55,109 nt of DNA from Streptomyces alanosinicus (GCF_014650595.1 NZ_BMVG01000044.1:1-55109), one strand, 5' to 3'; shown: positions 30,205-38,688, counted from the first letter of the stretch. The notes: generated by a model not told the origin, from the letters alone. Translations and numbers: made by a program.

Positions 30205-30524
30205 TCACGCGGGTGCAGGCTGCGGCACCTCCAGCACTCCGGCGACCTTCCGCGCCAACTGCGCTACGTGCTGTGGGGGGGTAGCTGTCCAGCGCCTCGA
30301 CGTCGTGGCGCGCACCCATATCCGTATTCCGCTGCCTCGACACCGCCGTCCTCGCGGTCTCGGTACGACGGCAGCCCTACGAGGTACAGCCAGCCCGTCT
30401 CGGTCTGCCGCCGCCTCCACAGCCGCGCGACGGCCTCCTGCTCCGAATGCCCGAGGACCGGGTCGGTGGGCAGCACGACCCGCACAGGCACCGGCTTGGC
30501 TGCGTCGTCGGAAGGCGTGGTCAC
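30205..30524 (-). pseudogene. Small hypothetical gene, frameshifted
   Basis: GTG 30524 reads VTTPSDDAAKPVPVRVVLPT, then HSEQEAVARLWRRRQTETGW and LVGLPSYRDREDGGVEAAEY. Around 30325 the coding frame seems to shift by one base, since RIWVRATTSRRW and HVAQLARKVAGVLEV are read in another frame, ending at 30205. A single missing C would explain it. Without the shift the frame ends at 30264. Function unknown. The 264 bp upstream of it (29941-30204) hold nothing I recognise. Confidence 0.45.
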
Positions 30525-30561
30525 GGCCCCACGGTAAGCGCCCGCTGCCAGCCGGTGGGCA

Positions 30562-30798
30562 TCACCGGTCGGGCAGCTTGCGGCGGAGCATGTCCATCGA
30601 CTTCTTCACGTCTTCGAGCTGGTCACCGAGCACGCGCATGCGCCAGTTCATGTGCTCCGTCCGCGCAGCGGCCGCCAGAGACCCGAACGTCTGCGCCAGC
30701 TCCGCCGCGCCTGCGTGACCCTCCTGAGCCTTCTTGGCCCAGCCCACAGCGAGCCTTTCGAATTGCTTGGCGCGTTCCACCGCTTCCTGTGTTGTCAT
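30562..30798 (-). CDS. Small helical hypothetical protein
   Basis: ATG 30798 has a strong GAGGAGGGG ribosome site. The product has 78 aa and is all-helical (EAVERAKQFERLAVGWAKKA, then WRMRVLGDQLEDVKKSMD). Its end is basic (RRKLPDR). It is probably cytosolic. No family is recognised. Confidence 0.65.
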   Translation of the reverse strand: MTTQEAVERAKQFERLAVGWAKKAQEGHAGAAELAQTFGSLAAAARTEHMNWRMRVLGDQLEDVKKSMDMLRRKLPDR

Positions 30799-30904
30799 GC
30801 AACCCCTCCTCAGATCGACCTGTCTCCACCGTTTGTACCGACTGCGCCGCGCAGATGGGCGGCGTAGGCATTTTTGGGCCGCGGAGTTATCCACACCCCG
30901 AAGC

Positions 30905-31053
30905 TCAGGAGGCATTTTTCGGCGAAGACCAGCTCATCGAGCTCGGGCAGACAGGCCGGCTGCGGACCCGGATCGCTGACGAACGCGGCATCGACGCCGA
31001 CGCGAATGGTGGTCGGCTGGGATGAGGACGAGTACGGATTCGAGCCAGAGTGA
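30905..31053 (+). pseudogene. Possible 3' remnant of an unknown gene
   Basis: A short stretch with coding bias reads EDQLIELGQTGRLRTRIADE and then, after a likely frameshift near 31005, VVGWDEDEYGFEPE to TGA 31051-31053. No start or upstream part is visible. The surrounding 30799-31136 has no intact gene. Confidence 0.25.
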
Positions 31054-31086
31054 GCGCTGGAAATCCCCTCGACAGCGTTCGAACAC

Positions 31087-31121
31087 TTGGTCACACTGAG
31101 AGATCGTTTGGTGACGCTGGG
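31087..31121 (+). promoter_or_regulatory. Direct repeat upstream of the peptide gene
   Basis: TTGGTCACACTGAG (31087-31100) and TTGGTGACGCTGGG (31108-31121) match at 11 of 14 positions. Their 21-bp period places both on the same face of the helix, 16 bp before the peptide start, so they could be a regulator's tandem site at the promoter. Confidence 0.45.
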
Positions 31122-31136
31122 AAGGGGAGGGTGTTC

Positions 31137-31274
31137 GTGTCGACGAAGTCCACGCCCGGAGACGGGCAGCACGGCAAGGGCAGCAAGGGTGTCGTGGGCG
31201 GTGAGGCGCAGCGCGGTGCCGTCGCCTTCGTGAAGGACCTGGCCCGGGGCGTGCGGGCCCTGCGGCGCCGGTGA
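31137..31274 (+). CDS. Small basic peptide, possible modified-peptide precursor
   Basis: GTG 31137 lies 6 bp after GAAGGGGAGG, a strong ribosome site; GTG 31131 is less well spaced. The product has 45 aa: a polar Gly-rich first half (TPGDGQHGKGSKG) and an amphipathic basic C-terminus (AVAFVKDLARGVRALRRR). There is no Cys, and no Trp or Tyr. Its stop overlaps the start of an asparagine-synthase-like gene (GTGA), so translation is coupled. A short peptide coupled to a lasso-cyclase-like enzyme suggests a ribosomally made, modified peptide, but it does not look like a known lasso precursor. It could instead be a small regulator or carrier. Confidence 0.6.
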   Translation: MSTKSTPGDGQHGKGSKGVVGGEAQRGAVAFVKDLARGVRALRRR

Positions 31275-32590
31275 GCTTGCTCCCGCTGTTCGAGGACGGG
31301 GCTGGCCGGAGGTCAGCGGATCCGCTGGCACTGGCCGGCCCCGCTCCTGCCTGCGACCTGGAGGCTCTCGCGCTGCTGCTTGCGCCGCCCGCGCTGCTGG
31401 GGGAGTTCGTGCCCCGTTCGCCGTGGAAGGGCGTTGAGCGCGTCCCGGGTGAGATCCCGCAGGCGCTGCCTGGCTCGTTGCCCCGCGCGTTCTCCCGGGC
31501 GGTGACGACTATGACCGCGGACGCCGGGGTGATCGGAGTGCTGGTATCCGGCGGTCTGGACTCCCTGGCTGTCCTGGTCCACGCGCTGCGGGCCGCCCGG
31601 GGACGGCGGGTGATCGCCTTCACCACCGACCTGACGGACGACGCCGGCGCCAGTGCCGCTGAGGTGGTGCGGCGGCTGCTGGCCGCCCTGGCGCTGCCCG
31701 CCGAGCTGGTTGTGCTGGATCCGGCCCGGGACCGTGCCGAGCCGGTCTGGTCGCCCGCGGGCCCGCGGCTGGACGCGCTCCCTGAGGCGAACGCCGCTGC
31801 CGCCGACAGGGCGGCGGAACTCGGTGTTCAGGTGCTGCTGTCCGGTGACGGCGCGGACGAACTGCTGGGCGTCCCACGCTTCGCCACCGCAGCGGTGGCC
31901 GCCCGCCGCGGGTTGCGGGCTGCTGCCCGGTATGCGGCTGACGTCGCCGCTTCCGGGCCCGGCCTTCCTGGTGAGGTGGCCGCAGTGGGGGCCCGGCTGC
32001 TGCCACGCGGGGTGCGGGCGCGGGCCTACTGGGCGGCGAACTGGCCCGCCTGGTGTGATCCAGTCGCCCCGGCCGTGCTGGCCGAGCCGTACCGGTCGGC
32101 TGCGACCACATGGGCGAGGCAGTGGGTGGATACTCAGATCGCCACGCATGCGGGGGCCGGGCGGTCGTGGGCCGAGGCCGACGCACAAGATGCGGCCTTC
32201 CCCCGCGAGGCGATCCCGCCGGCCGGAGTGGTTCCGGAGGCTTCGCCGTTCCTGCACGAGACGTTTCTCGCTGCCGCGCTCGCGCTGCCGCTGGGCGACC
32301 GCTACCACCCCGGCCTGCCGTCCGGTTACCTGCGGTGCAAGGCCCAGGTGGTGCGGCTGCTGCCGGCCCGCGCGCTGCCAGTGCTGCCCCGGCGCAAGCA
32401 GTACTTCAAGGCAGCACTCGCGGAGGCGTCCGCAGCCGGTTGCCAGGCGCCGCGGTGCGTGGAGGCGGGGCTGCTCGACGGCGACGCGCTGGCGGTCGAG
32501 ACCGACCCGGCTGTGCTGCTGGTCGTCGCGGCGCTGGAGCGGTGGCTGGCCGGGGCCGAGAACAAGGCCGCAGCCGTCGCGGCCGGCTGA
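31271..32590 (+). CDS. Asparagine-synthase-like amide-forming enzyme
   Basis: The protein has 439 aa from GTG 31271. The PP-loop GVLVSGGLDSLAV near residue 92 binds ATP, and LLSGDGADELLG near 195 is the second conserved motif of the asparagine synthase domain. The N-terminal 80 residues lack the Cys2 glutaminase of true asparagine synthases, so it cannot take ammonia from glutamine by itself. This layout is shared with lasso-peptide cyclases and beta-lactam synthetases, which adenylate a carboxylate and close an amide. The translational coupling to a 45-aa peptide makes the peptide a plausible substrate. No leader-binding or protease gene of lasso type is nearby. Confidence 0.8.
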   Translation: MSLLPLFEDGAGRRSADPLALAGPAPACDLEALALLLAPPALLGEFVPRSPWKGVERVPGEIPQALPGSLPRAFSRAVTTMTADAGVIGVLVSGGLDSLAVLVHALRAARGRRVIAFTTDLTDDAGASAAEVVRRLLAALALPAELVVLDPARDRAEPVWSPAGPRLDALPEANAAAADRAAELGVQVLLSGDGADELLGVPRFATAAVAARRGLRAAARYAADVAASGPGLPGEVAAVGARLLPRGVRARAYWAANWPAWCDPVAPAVLAEPYRSAATTWARQWVDTQIATHAGAGRSWAEADAQDAAFPREAIPPAGVVPEASPFLHETFLAAALALPLGDRYHPGLPSGYLRCKAQVVRLLPARALPVLPRRKQYFKAALAEASAAGCQAPRCVEAGLLDGDALAVETDPAVLLVVAALERWLAGAENKAAAVAAG

Positions 32591-32643
32591 CCGGCCCAGG
32601 CCAGGGCCATCGCGTCTGTCTGACGCCAGGGATTCCCGGGGGT

Positions 32644-33525
32644 CTACGGGTGCCGGGTGAAGGAGTGCAGGCGGTCGACCTCGGTGAAGCCGGCCCGGTC
32701 GTACATGCCGTTGGCGGCGGTGCGGTCGCGCTCGGGGTCGCCGGGCGGGGCGTCGTCGTCGACGTAGAGGATCGCCTCGCGGGCGGCGAGCCCGGTGAGC
32801 AGGTCCAAGGCGGAGCCCAGGAGTGCCAGGCCCAGGCCCCGCCCGCGGGCGGCGGGGACCACGCTGATCCACCACAGCACACCGGTCCCCGCTACGGGGC
32901 GGCCGATGGTGGCCTCAGCGGCCAGTTCCCCGTCTTCGCGGACTTCCAGGCGCTTGCCCGGGGGATCCTCGCACTCGTTGACGGTGACGTGGGCGGCGTG
33001 CGGCAGCCCGGCGACGGGCAGGGGGACACGCATGTAGCGCCACAGGTCGCGGCCGGTGAACCCGGCTTCTTCGAGTGCCTGGCGGGTGACCGGGCGGTGG
33101 CGGGCCGGCAGGCCCTCCAGTCCGTGTGTGAGGGCGGAGGCGAACTCGAAGGCGTGCACGGTGCGCGGGCCGAGCCGGTCAAGCGCGTGGGCGATCAGCG
33201 CGTCGGCGACGGCGGCATCCTCGCGGCAGTGCAGCCACAGGAGGAATCCGGCCCCGTCGCCGGGGCGGGTGGCGTAGGAAACGGCGCCCAGCACCTGGCC
33301 CGTGCCGTCGTGCACCACGTCCGTGACGGGTGGGTCGAGTTCGGCCCACCAGCCGCCGTCCACCGGCGAGCGGCCGGCCAGCGCTTCGGCGAGCATTGCT
33401 GGCGTGGCCAGCGGCTGGCCGGGCAGCCGGTCGGCGGCCACCAGGCCGAGAACCGCGGCCTCGTCGCCAGCCCGGTAGGGCCGTACCGAAAGCTGCGTCG
33501 CCAGACCGAACGTTGGGATCGCCAC
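32644..33525 (-). CDS. GNAT-family acetyltransferase, double domain
   Basis: GTG 33525 (VAIPTFGLATQLSVRPYRAG) follows AGGCGG and gives 293 aa; the frame is open to 33564. The first half begins with LSVRPYRAGDEAAVLGLV, a typical GNAT start. The second half has WWISVVPAARGRGLGLALLG, whose RGRGLG binds acetyl-CoA pyrophosphate. Two tandem GNAT domains of about 145 residues are likely. Substrate unknown. It lies on the opposite strand to the peptide genes and ends 54 bp after the asparagine-synthase-like stop, facing it. Confidence 0.78.
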   Translation of the reverse strand: MAIPTFGLATQLSVRPYRAGDEAAVLGLVAADRLPGQPLATPAMLAEALAGRSPVDGGWWAELDPPVTDVVHDGTGQVLGAVSYATRPGDGAGFLLWLHCREDAAVADALIAHALDRLGPRTVHAFEFASALTHGLEGLPARHRPVTRQALEEAGFTGRDLWRYMRVPLPVAGLPHAAHVTVNECEDPPGKRLEVREDGELAAEATIGRPVAGTGVLWWISVVPAARGRGLGLALLGSALDLLTGLAAREAILYVDDDAPPGDPERDRTAANGMYDRAGFTEVDRLHSFTRHP

Positions 33526-33723
33526 GGACCTGTTCCGCCTTCCTCGCCGGGTGTCTCCCTCCAAGCCTGCCCCCGCTGGCGCTCATGCGCCATCACCTTC
33601 GTCAGCGTCGGCAAGCGGGACGGGCTCACGGTGGTGGTCTCCGATCGTGCGGGAAACAGTGGGCGGGGTGGGCAGGGAAGCCCGGCGGGCACGTGGTGGC
33701 CCGCCGGAGCTCGCGACGGCACG

Positions 33724-34683
33724 TCAGCCGAGGACCCGGACCGGGGCGCCGTCGAGATAGGCCTGGATGTCCTCCACGGCCTGGCTGTAGTAGCGGTCGT
33801 AGTTGGCGCGCGACACGTAACCCAGATGCGGGGTGGCGAGCAGGCGCGGCGCGGTGCGCACCGGGTGATCGGCGGGCAGGGGTTCGACGTCGAAGACATC
33901 GAGGCCGGCGCCGGCAATACGGCCCTCGTGCAGCGCGGCGAGCAGCGCGTCCTGGTCGACGATCGCGGCTCGCGAGGTGTTGATCAGATATGCGGTCGGC
34001 TTGAGCAGCGCCAGGTCGGCGGCGCCGAGCAGGCCCCTGGTACGGTCGCTCAGCTTGAGATGGACGGAGACGAAGTCGCTGCTCGCCAGCAGTTCCTCCT
34101 TGGAGGACGCCAGCGATACGCCGACCTCGTCGACGCGCTCCTTGGTGAGGTTCTGGCTCCAGGCGGTGACCTCCATGCCGAAGGCGAGCCCGACCCGGGC
34201 CACCAGGGCGCCGATCTTGCCCAGGCCGAGCAGCCCGAGCGTGCGTCCGTGCAGGTCGGCACCGACGGTGGACTGCCAGAGGCCGCCGTCGCGCAAGGCG
34301 TTGTTCTCCTGGACGACGCCGCGGGCGAGACCGAGGAGCAGGGCCCAGGTGAGCTCGACCGGCGGGGTGGAGGAGCTCTGAGTCCCGCACACGGTGACGC
34401 CGTTCGCCTTGGCGGCCGCGTAGTCGATCGACGAGTTGCGCATGCCGGAGGCGATCAGCAGCTTCAGGCGCGGCAGCCGGTCCAGCAGGGACGCCGGGAA
34501 CGGCACCCGTTCGCGCAGGGTGACCACGCAGTCGAAGTCGGTGAGGGCGACCACGAGGTCGTCCTCGGTGGCGAAGTGCTCGCTGAAGGTGACGACCTCG
34601 ACACGGTCGCCCAGTGCCGACCAGTCGGCGAACGTGGTCGCCACGTTCTGGAAGTCGTCGAGTACGGCGCAGCGGAATTGCAT
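33724..34683 (-). CDS. D-2-hydroxyacid dehydrogenase family protein
   Basis: The protein has 319 aa from ATG 34683 with GGGAGA upstream. The NAD-binding fold carries GLLGLGKIGALVAR. Catalytic residues of the family are present: Arg in INTSRAAIVD, Glu in DVFDVEPLP, and His in LLATPHLGY. It should oxidise or reduce a 2-hydroxy/2-keto acid in the cytoplasm. The start is 1 bp after the stop of an enolase-superfamily gene fragment, so they formed an operon. It looks complete. Confidence 0.85.
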   Translation of the reverse strand: MQFRCAVLDDFQNVATTFADWSALGDRVEVVTFSEHFATEDDLVVALTDFDCVVTLRERVPFPASLLDRLPRLKLLIASGMRNSSIDYAAAKANGVTVCGTQSSSTPPVELTWALLLGLARGVVQENNALRDGGLWQSTVGADLHGRTLGLLGLGKIGALVARVGLAFGMEVTAWSQNLTKERVDEVGVSLASSKEELLASSDFVSVHLKLSDRTRGLLGAADLALLKPTAYLINTSRAAIVDQDALLAALHEGRIAGAGLDVFDVEPLPADHPVRTAPRLLATPHLGYVSRANYDRYYSQAVEDIQAYLDGAPVRVLG

Positions 34684-34684
34684 G

Positions 34685-35085
34685 TCATTTCTCCCAGATG
34701 TGCTGGCTGTCGGTGCACGGGCGGGCGCCCAGTCCGGGGTCGCCCGGCAGCACGATCCTGCCCCGGTCGATCATGGCGCCGGTGAACGGGTCGCCCTCGA
34801 GATCAAGATGACCGTCGAGATCCAGCCAGTCGGCCAGCGGCGCCAGTTGGGCCATGGCGGTCACGCCGAGGGAGCTCTCCGTCTTGCAGCCGAGCATCAC
34901 CCCGAGGCCCGCCCGCCGGGCCACAGTGATCATGTCCAGGGCCGCACGCAGGCCGCCGCACTTGGTCAGCTTGATGTTCACCGCCGACACCCTGCCGCGC
35001 AGCGGCAGCACGTCCTCGGGCAGCACACAGTCCTCGTCGGCGACGACAGGCAGCGGCGCATGCCGGGACGTGGCCCAGGGGTGTC
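34685..35085 (-). pseudogene. Enolase-superfamily epimerase, C-terminal fragment
   Basis: The fragment reads PLPVVADEDCVLPEDV, SAVNIKLTKCGGLRAA and MLGCKTESSLGVTAM, the second half of the muconate-lactonising/dipeptide-epimerase barrel, with the Lys in IKLTK and the Glu in CKTESS. The first half, with the capping domain and the first catalytic Lys, is missing. Similarity ends near 35085. Internal GTG 35026 could only give a 113-aa piece. The truncation marks a recombination or deletion point. Confidence 0.75.
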
Positions 35086-35134
35086 TGTTCCGGACGGCCG
35101 GACTCCGGGGAGAACACGGAGGGGGCGAACCCGG

Positions 35135-36150
35135 CTACGTACGCTGTCGCGCGAGAACATGCTGAGTGCCGCGGTCGAAGGCCCGCGCGAAGGCCGCACC
35201 GCCCAGGGTGGTGCGTGCCACGTGGGTGGCGCGGTCGACGTCGGTACGTTCCGCCGGGGGCAGGGGAGCACCCACGCTGCGGCGGGCCGCGTCGGCCGCG
35301 CCGAGCAGCAGGGCCGCACAGCCCGCTGCAGGCCCGGTTCCGCGCAGGGCTACCGCGCCGGCCAGCCCCTCGAGGGACAGTGCCAGGGCGCGCGGTTCGC
35401 CAAGGGTGCGGGCCACTTCCAAGCCGCGCAGGTGGTGGGCCTCAGCCCGGTCGGCGTCGCCCCGCAGTTCGGCGACGAAGCCGAGTTCGGCCAGCACCAG
35501 GTGGTCGCCCGCCAGTGAGGACACGTCCGCGTAGCCGTCGCGCAGGCGGCGTAGGTGCGCCTCGGCGGCGTCGAGGTCGCCGGAGCGGCGGGCGCCGAGT
35601 GCGAGGCCCATCTCGGCGTGGATCTCGCCGTATTTGTAGCCCTGTTCGGCGGCGCTGCGCCGTGCTTGTTCGTGCAGGTCGCGGGCCCGGTCCCAGTCGC
35701 GGGCCAGCAGTGCCAGGCGGCCCAGACCGGACAGCCGGGCTGACACCTCGGCCGCCAGGCCCAGTTCGCGCGCCATCCGCAGCCCTTCGTGCTGGCGGTC
35801 TGCGGCGTGCTCGTACTCGCCCTTGATCTCGGCGAGCGCCGCGAGCGGCGACACCGTCTGCAGTTCACCCCAACGGTCACCTACCTCGCGGAAGAGCGCG
35901 GCGCTGCGCCGCCCGTCTCGGCCCAGCCCGTCGAGGTCACCGCGGATCAGCGCAAGCGTCGCCCGCAGCCCGAGTGCGGCTGCAGTGCCCCACTGGTCGC
36001 CCGCCGAGGTGAACAGGGTCAGTGCCCGGTCGTTCAGCTTGCCGCTGTCGGCAGCCGCTCCTGCGCTGAACAGGCCGTACGCACATAGCCACAGCGATCG
36101 TGCGCGGCGCACCGGGTCGGGGGCGGCGTCGCCGTCCGGGATGGCGGTGG
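35135..36150 (-). pseudogene. TPR-type regulator, C-terminal fragment
   Basis: The frame is open from the left of 36150 to the stop at 35135 and encodes at least 325 aa of helical repeats (RSAALFREVGDRWGELQTVS, then RARDLHEQARRSAAEQGYKY and AEAHHLRGLEVARTLGEP). It ends with the ALLLGAADAARRSVGAPLPP motif, typical of the C-terminus of SARP/LuxR-type ATPase regulators of about 900-1000 aa. The ATPase and DNA-binding parts are absent. The cut falls where the truncated cupin gene begins, so both lost their N-termini at one junction near 36.15 kb. Confidence 0.7.
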
Positions 36151-36167
36151 CGGTGGCGGTGTCGTGA

Positions 36168-36530
36168 CTGCTGGACGACCCTGGGCTGATCGCCCGCTAC
36201 CGGGCGGCGATGGACGGGCAGGCCGTGGGCCGGATGGCGCCGAGTCTGCCGTACATCGACACCGTCCCCGCCGACGGCGGTCTGCGGGTGCGGCTGACCA
36301 CCGCCCGCGCGGTGCTGAACGTCGGCGAGGACACGGTGACGCTGTCGGCGGCCGGCGCCGTGTACGAGTTCGCGCCCGAGGCCGCAGCGGTGCTGCGCCC
36401 GCTGGCCGACGGCCGGACCATGGACCTGGCCACGCTCGCCGACACGGCTGGCCTCGCACTGGAGGACGTCGCCGCCCTGGTCCAGGAGCTCGTTGCCGGG
36501 CAGGCCGCGACCGTGGGGAGCCTGCTGTGA
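36168..36530 (+). pseudogene. Cupin/JmjC-like protein, C-terminal fragment
   Basis: An in-frame TGA at 36165-36167 precedes the open stretch, which starts LLDDPGLIARYRAAMDG and continues with SLPYIDTVPADGG and VLRPLADGRTMDLATLADTA. This resembles the C-terminal tail, a winged-helix-like part, of cupin_8/JmjC-type oxygenases. The cupin core with the iron ligands is missing. ATG 36210 could give a 106-aa piece. Its stop overlaps the aldo/keto reductase start (GTGA), so it was part of that operon. Confidence 0.55.
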
Positions 36531-37435
36531 CCGCACAACTCGCCCTGGGTACCTACCGGTGCCAGGCGATCCCGGAGGCGGCCGTCCGTGCGGCCGCCTC
36601 CGGCGCGCAGTGGATCGACACCGCACCCAACTACGCCACCGGCCAGGCACAGACCCTCCTGTCCCCGGTCCTGGCCGCCCACCCGCACGTGCGCATCGCC
36701 ACGAAGACCGGGTTCTTCACCGCGGCCACCGGCGCCGATGCCGTGAACGACGGTGTCCTCACCGAGGACCAGGCCGCCGCCGGGCACAGCCTCGCCCCCA
36801 ACTACGTGCGCTGGCAGATCCGCCGCAACCGCGAGCAGCTCGGGCGCGAGCGGCTGGACCTGGTCCTGCTGCACAACCCCGAGCGCGCCCACACCGGCGA
36901 CCGCCCCGCCCTGCACCGCGCGATCCGCGAGGCCTTCGCCGTCCTCGAGGAAGCCGTGGCGGCCGGGCACGTCACCAGGTACGGCGTCGCCACGTGGGCG
37001 GGCTTGGAGGAGGAGGCGTTCACGGTGGGGGAGCTGCTCGCCCTGGCCGCCGAAGCTGCGGGCGGACAGCACCGCCTGGTCGCAATCCAGCTGCCGGTCA
37101 GCCTGGTGATGATGACGCCGATCGTGCAGGCCCTTGACGGCCGGGGGCCGCTCCCGGCCGCCGCAGGGGCGGGGCTGCGGGTGATGGCGTCGGCCCCGCT
37201 GCACGGCGGGGAGCTCCCCGCCATGGTCGGCCAGGAGCTCGCCGACCTCATCCGCCCCGGCCTGACCCCCGCACAGGCGTGCCTTCTCGCGGTCGCCTCC
37301 TGCCCAGGAGTGACGGACGTCCTTCTGGCCGCCTCCGGTGCGCCACACTGGAAGGAGGCGGCCGACGCCGTCGCTCAACCCGCCCTGACCGCCGCCAAGT
37401 TGCGGGAGATCACTGGTGTACTCGCCTCCCCCTGA
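36527..37435 (+). CDS. Aldo/keto reductase
   Basis: The protein has 302 aa from GTG 36527, overlapping the upstream stop. It has the family's tetrad: Asp and Tyr in QWIDTAPNYATG, Lys in IATKTGFF, and His in VLLHNPERA. The NADPH-binding end is weaker, but GVTDVLLAASG matches the cofactor loop region. The protein should be a cytoplasmic NADPH-dependent carbonyl reductase. It overlaps the next gene by 20 bp. Its place in an operon with a cupin remnant and a kinase suggests tailoring of a metabolite or peptide. Confidence 0.82.
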   Translation: MTAQLALGTYRCQAIPEAAVRAAASGAQWIDTAPNYATGQAQTLLSPVLAAHPHVRIATKTGFFTAATGADAVNDGVLTEDQAAAGHSLAPNYVRWQIRRNREQLGRERLDLVLLHNPERAHTGDRPALHRAIREAFAVLEEAVAAGHVTRYGVATWAGLEEEAFTVGELLALAAEAAGGQHRLVAIQLPVSLVMMTPIVQALDGRGPLPAAAGAGLRVMASAPLHGGELPAMVGQELADLIRPGLTPAQACLLAVASCPGVTDVLLAASGAPHWKEAADAVAQPALTAAKLREITGVLASP

Positions 37436-38249
37436 CCCGGACACCGAAGAGCGCATGCGCGCCCACCACGCCCGCGCCGCGCAGGCCCTGGACGTGCAGA
37501 CCGAGCCCGGCGGGGAGTTCTGGGGGTGGGCCGGGCGCACCCTGGGCACCCCGGCCCGCACCGCCGCCGGCGCCCCGGCGTGGCTCCGGCTGGTGTCGGC
37601 CCCGCAGGACAAGGCGTCGGGGAAGTTGTGGGACGGCGCCTTGGACGCACAGCACGCTTTCGGCGACCTCGACGGGCACCGGCCCGCGCTGCTGGTCGTG
37701 CACGACGCCTTCGACGACACCACCGCCTACCGGGCGGAGCTGTCGGCCCGCGTCCATGAGCCGGTCCTGTCCGACGACCCGATCCTCCGGCACGACTCCC
37801 AGCTGCCGGACTCCTGGTGGGCCGACCTCGCCGGGATGCTGGAGAAGGTGTCGGTGGTCGCCACTGAGCGCGTCGCCGTACGGCAGCAGTACATGGACCG
37901 CGCCATCCCCGAGTTCCTCGGGATCCCGGCCCCGGCTGTGACTAGCTGGACCTCCGCCCACGCCGACCTGCACTGGGCGAACGTCACAGCACTGCTGAAG
38001 GTGTTGGACTGGGAGGGCTGGGGGCGAGCTCCAGAGGGCTTCGACGGCGCCACGCTCTACGCCTACTCGCTGCTTCAGCCGGACACCGCCGCCCGCGTCC
38101 GCGCTGCCTTCCCCGTGCTCGGCAGCCCGGCCGGCCTCGCCGCCGAAGCGACCGTGTGTGCCCAGCTGCTCCAGACCGTGGCCCGTGGCGACAACCTGGT
38201 CCTCGAGGGCCAGCTCCGGCACTGGGCTGAGGAACTCCGCCACCGCTGA
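37416..38249 (+). CDS. Aminoglycoside-phosphotransferase-like kinase
   Basis: The protein has 277 aa from GTG 37416 (VYSPPPDPDTEERM); ATG 37455 is an alternative. The catalytic loop HADLHWANV has the HxDxxxxN form of APH/choline kinases, and KVLDWEGWGRAPEGFD contains the metal-binding Asp. The Gly-rich N-lobe is short, with EPGGEFWGWAGRTLGT in its place, so ATP binding may be unusual. It may phosphorylate a small molecule or, in a modified-peptide pathway, Ser/Thr of a peptide, as APH-like enzymes do in some lanthipeptide systems. It is the last large gene of the operon. Confidence 0.72.
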   Translation: MYSPPPDPDTEERMRAHHARAAQALDVQTEPGGEFWGWAGRTLGTPARTAAGAPAWLRLVSAPQDKASGKLWDGALDAQHAFGDLDGHRPALLVVHDAFDDTTAYRAELSARVHEPVLSDDPILRHDSQLPDSWWADLAGMLEKVSVVATERVAVRQQYMDRAIPEFLGIPAPAVTSWTSAHADLHWANVTALLKVLDWEGWGRAPEGFDGATLYAYSLLQPDTAARVRAAFPVLGSPAGLAAEATVCAQLLQTVARGDNLVLEGQLRHWAEELRHR

Positions 38250-38256
38250 CCGACTC

Positions 38257-38334
38257 ATGACCAAGCTGCAGCAGAGCGTTGAGGAGGCCCGAACCGCCCG
38301 GCACCCCGCGGAGGCCGACCGGCAGGGGAAGTGA
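38257..38334 (+). CDS. Possible 25-residue ORF
   Basis: ATG 38257 follows the kinase stop by 7 bp and encodes a short charged helix (MTKLQQSVEEARTARHPA). It ends exactly where the convergent small gene ends. There is no clear ribosome site beyond coupling. It could be a real small protein or chance. Confidence 0.3.
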   Translation: MTKLQQSVEEARTARHPAEADRQGK

Positions 38335-38580
38335 TCAGCCCGCCCACCCGATGTCACGGACCTCGATCGCTCCGGCGTGCGGCATGTACTGGATCCAGCA
38401 CCGCCGCCCGAACGCTTCTCGGATCTCCTCCACGGAGCCCGGGTCACGGACATCGGGCCAGGCACTCGGATCCATCCGCGCGATTTCTACGAGCGCTATC
38501 ACCTCCCGCCGGGCCCAGTCGTGCGGCAGCTGCGCCATAACCTCCACTGCGAGTTCCTCCACCACCACGCCGTACTGCAT
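38335..38580 (-). CDS. Small hypothetical protein
   Basis: ATG 38580 gives 81 aa: helical VVVEELAVEVMAQLPHDW, then DPSAWPDVRDPGSVEEIREA, and a strand-rich end RCWIQYMPHAGAIEVRDIGW. Longer frames upstream are antisense to the next gene. A GGGGGTGCGGG stretch precedes the start. The alternation of helix and strands resembles small immunity or phage-type proteins, but no family is recognised. Confidence 0.55.
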   Translation of the reverse strand: MQYGVVVEELAVEVMAQLPHDWARREVIALVEIARMDPSAWPDVRDPGSVEEIREAFGRRCWIQYMPHAGAIEVRDIGWAG

Positions 38581-38673
38581 CCCGCACCCCCGTGTGATCG
38601 ACTCGGGCAGCAGCGTACGAAGGAACCGCCGATCACGTTCTGGCCTGTGGATAACCCCGATCGGGCGGCGAGG

Positions 38674-38685
38674 GGTACATGTACC
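38674..38685. promoter_or_regulatory. 12-bp palindrome upstream of the TOPRIM gene
   Basis: GGTACATGTACC is a perfect palindrome 3 bp before the start codon at 38689. Its place over the ribosome-binding region suggests an operator or a translation-blocking hairpin. Confidence 0.45.
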
Positions 38686-38688
38686 GGT

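Noticed and set aside
30810..31010. Minus-strand ORF reading VDAAFVSDPGPQPACLPELD
   Set aside because: No start or ribosome site was found, and coding bias is better on the plus strand, where a gene remnant is proposed.
31087..31274. Classical lasso-peptide cluster
   Set aside because: The peptide lacks a lasso-type leader and core, and no RRE protein or leader protease is present.
32110..34785. 891-residue plus-strand open frame
   Set aside because: It runs opposite to the GNAT and dehydrogenase genes and has the Gly/Val/Gln-rich composition of an antisense shadow.
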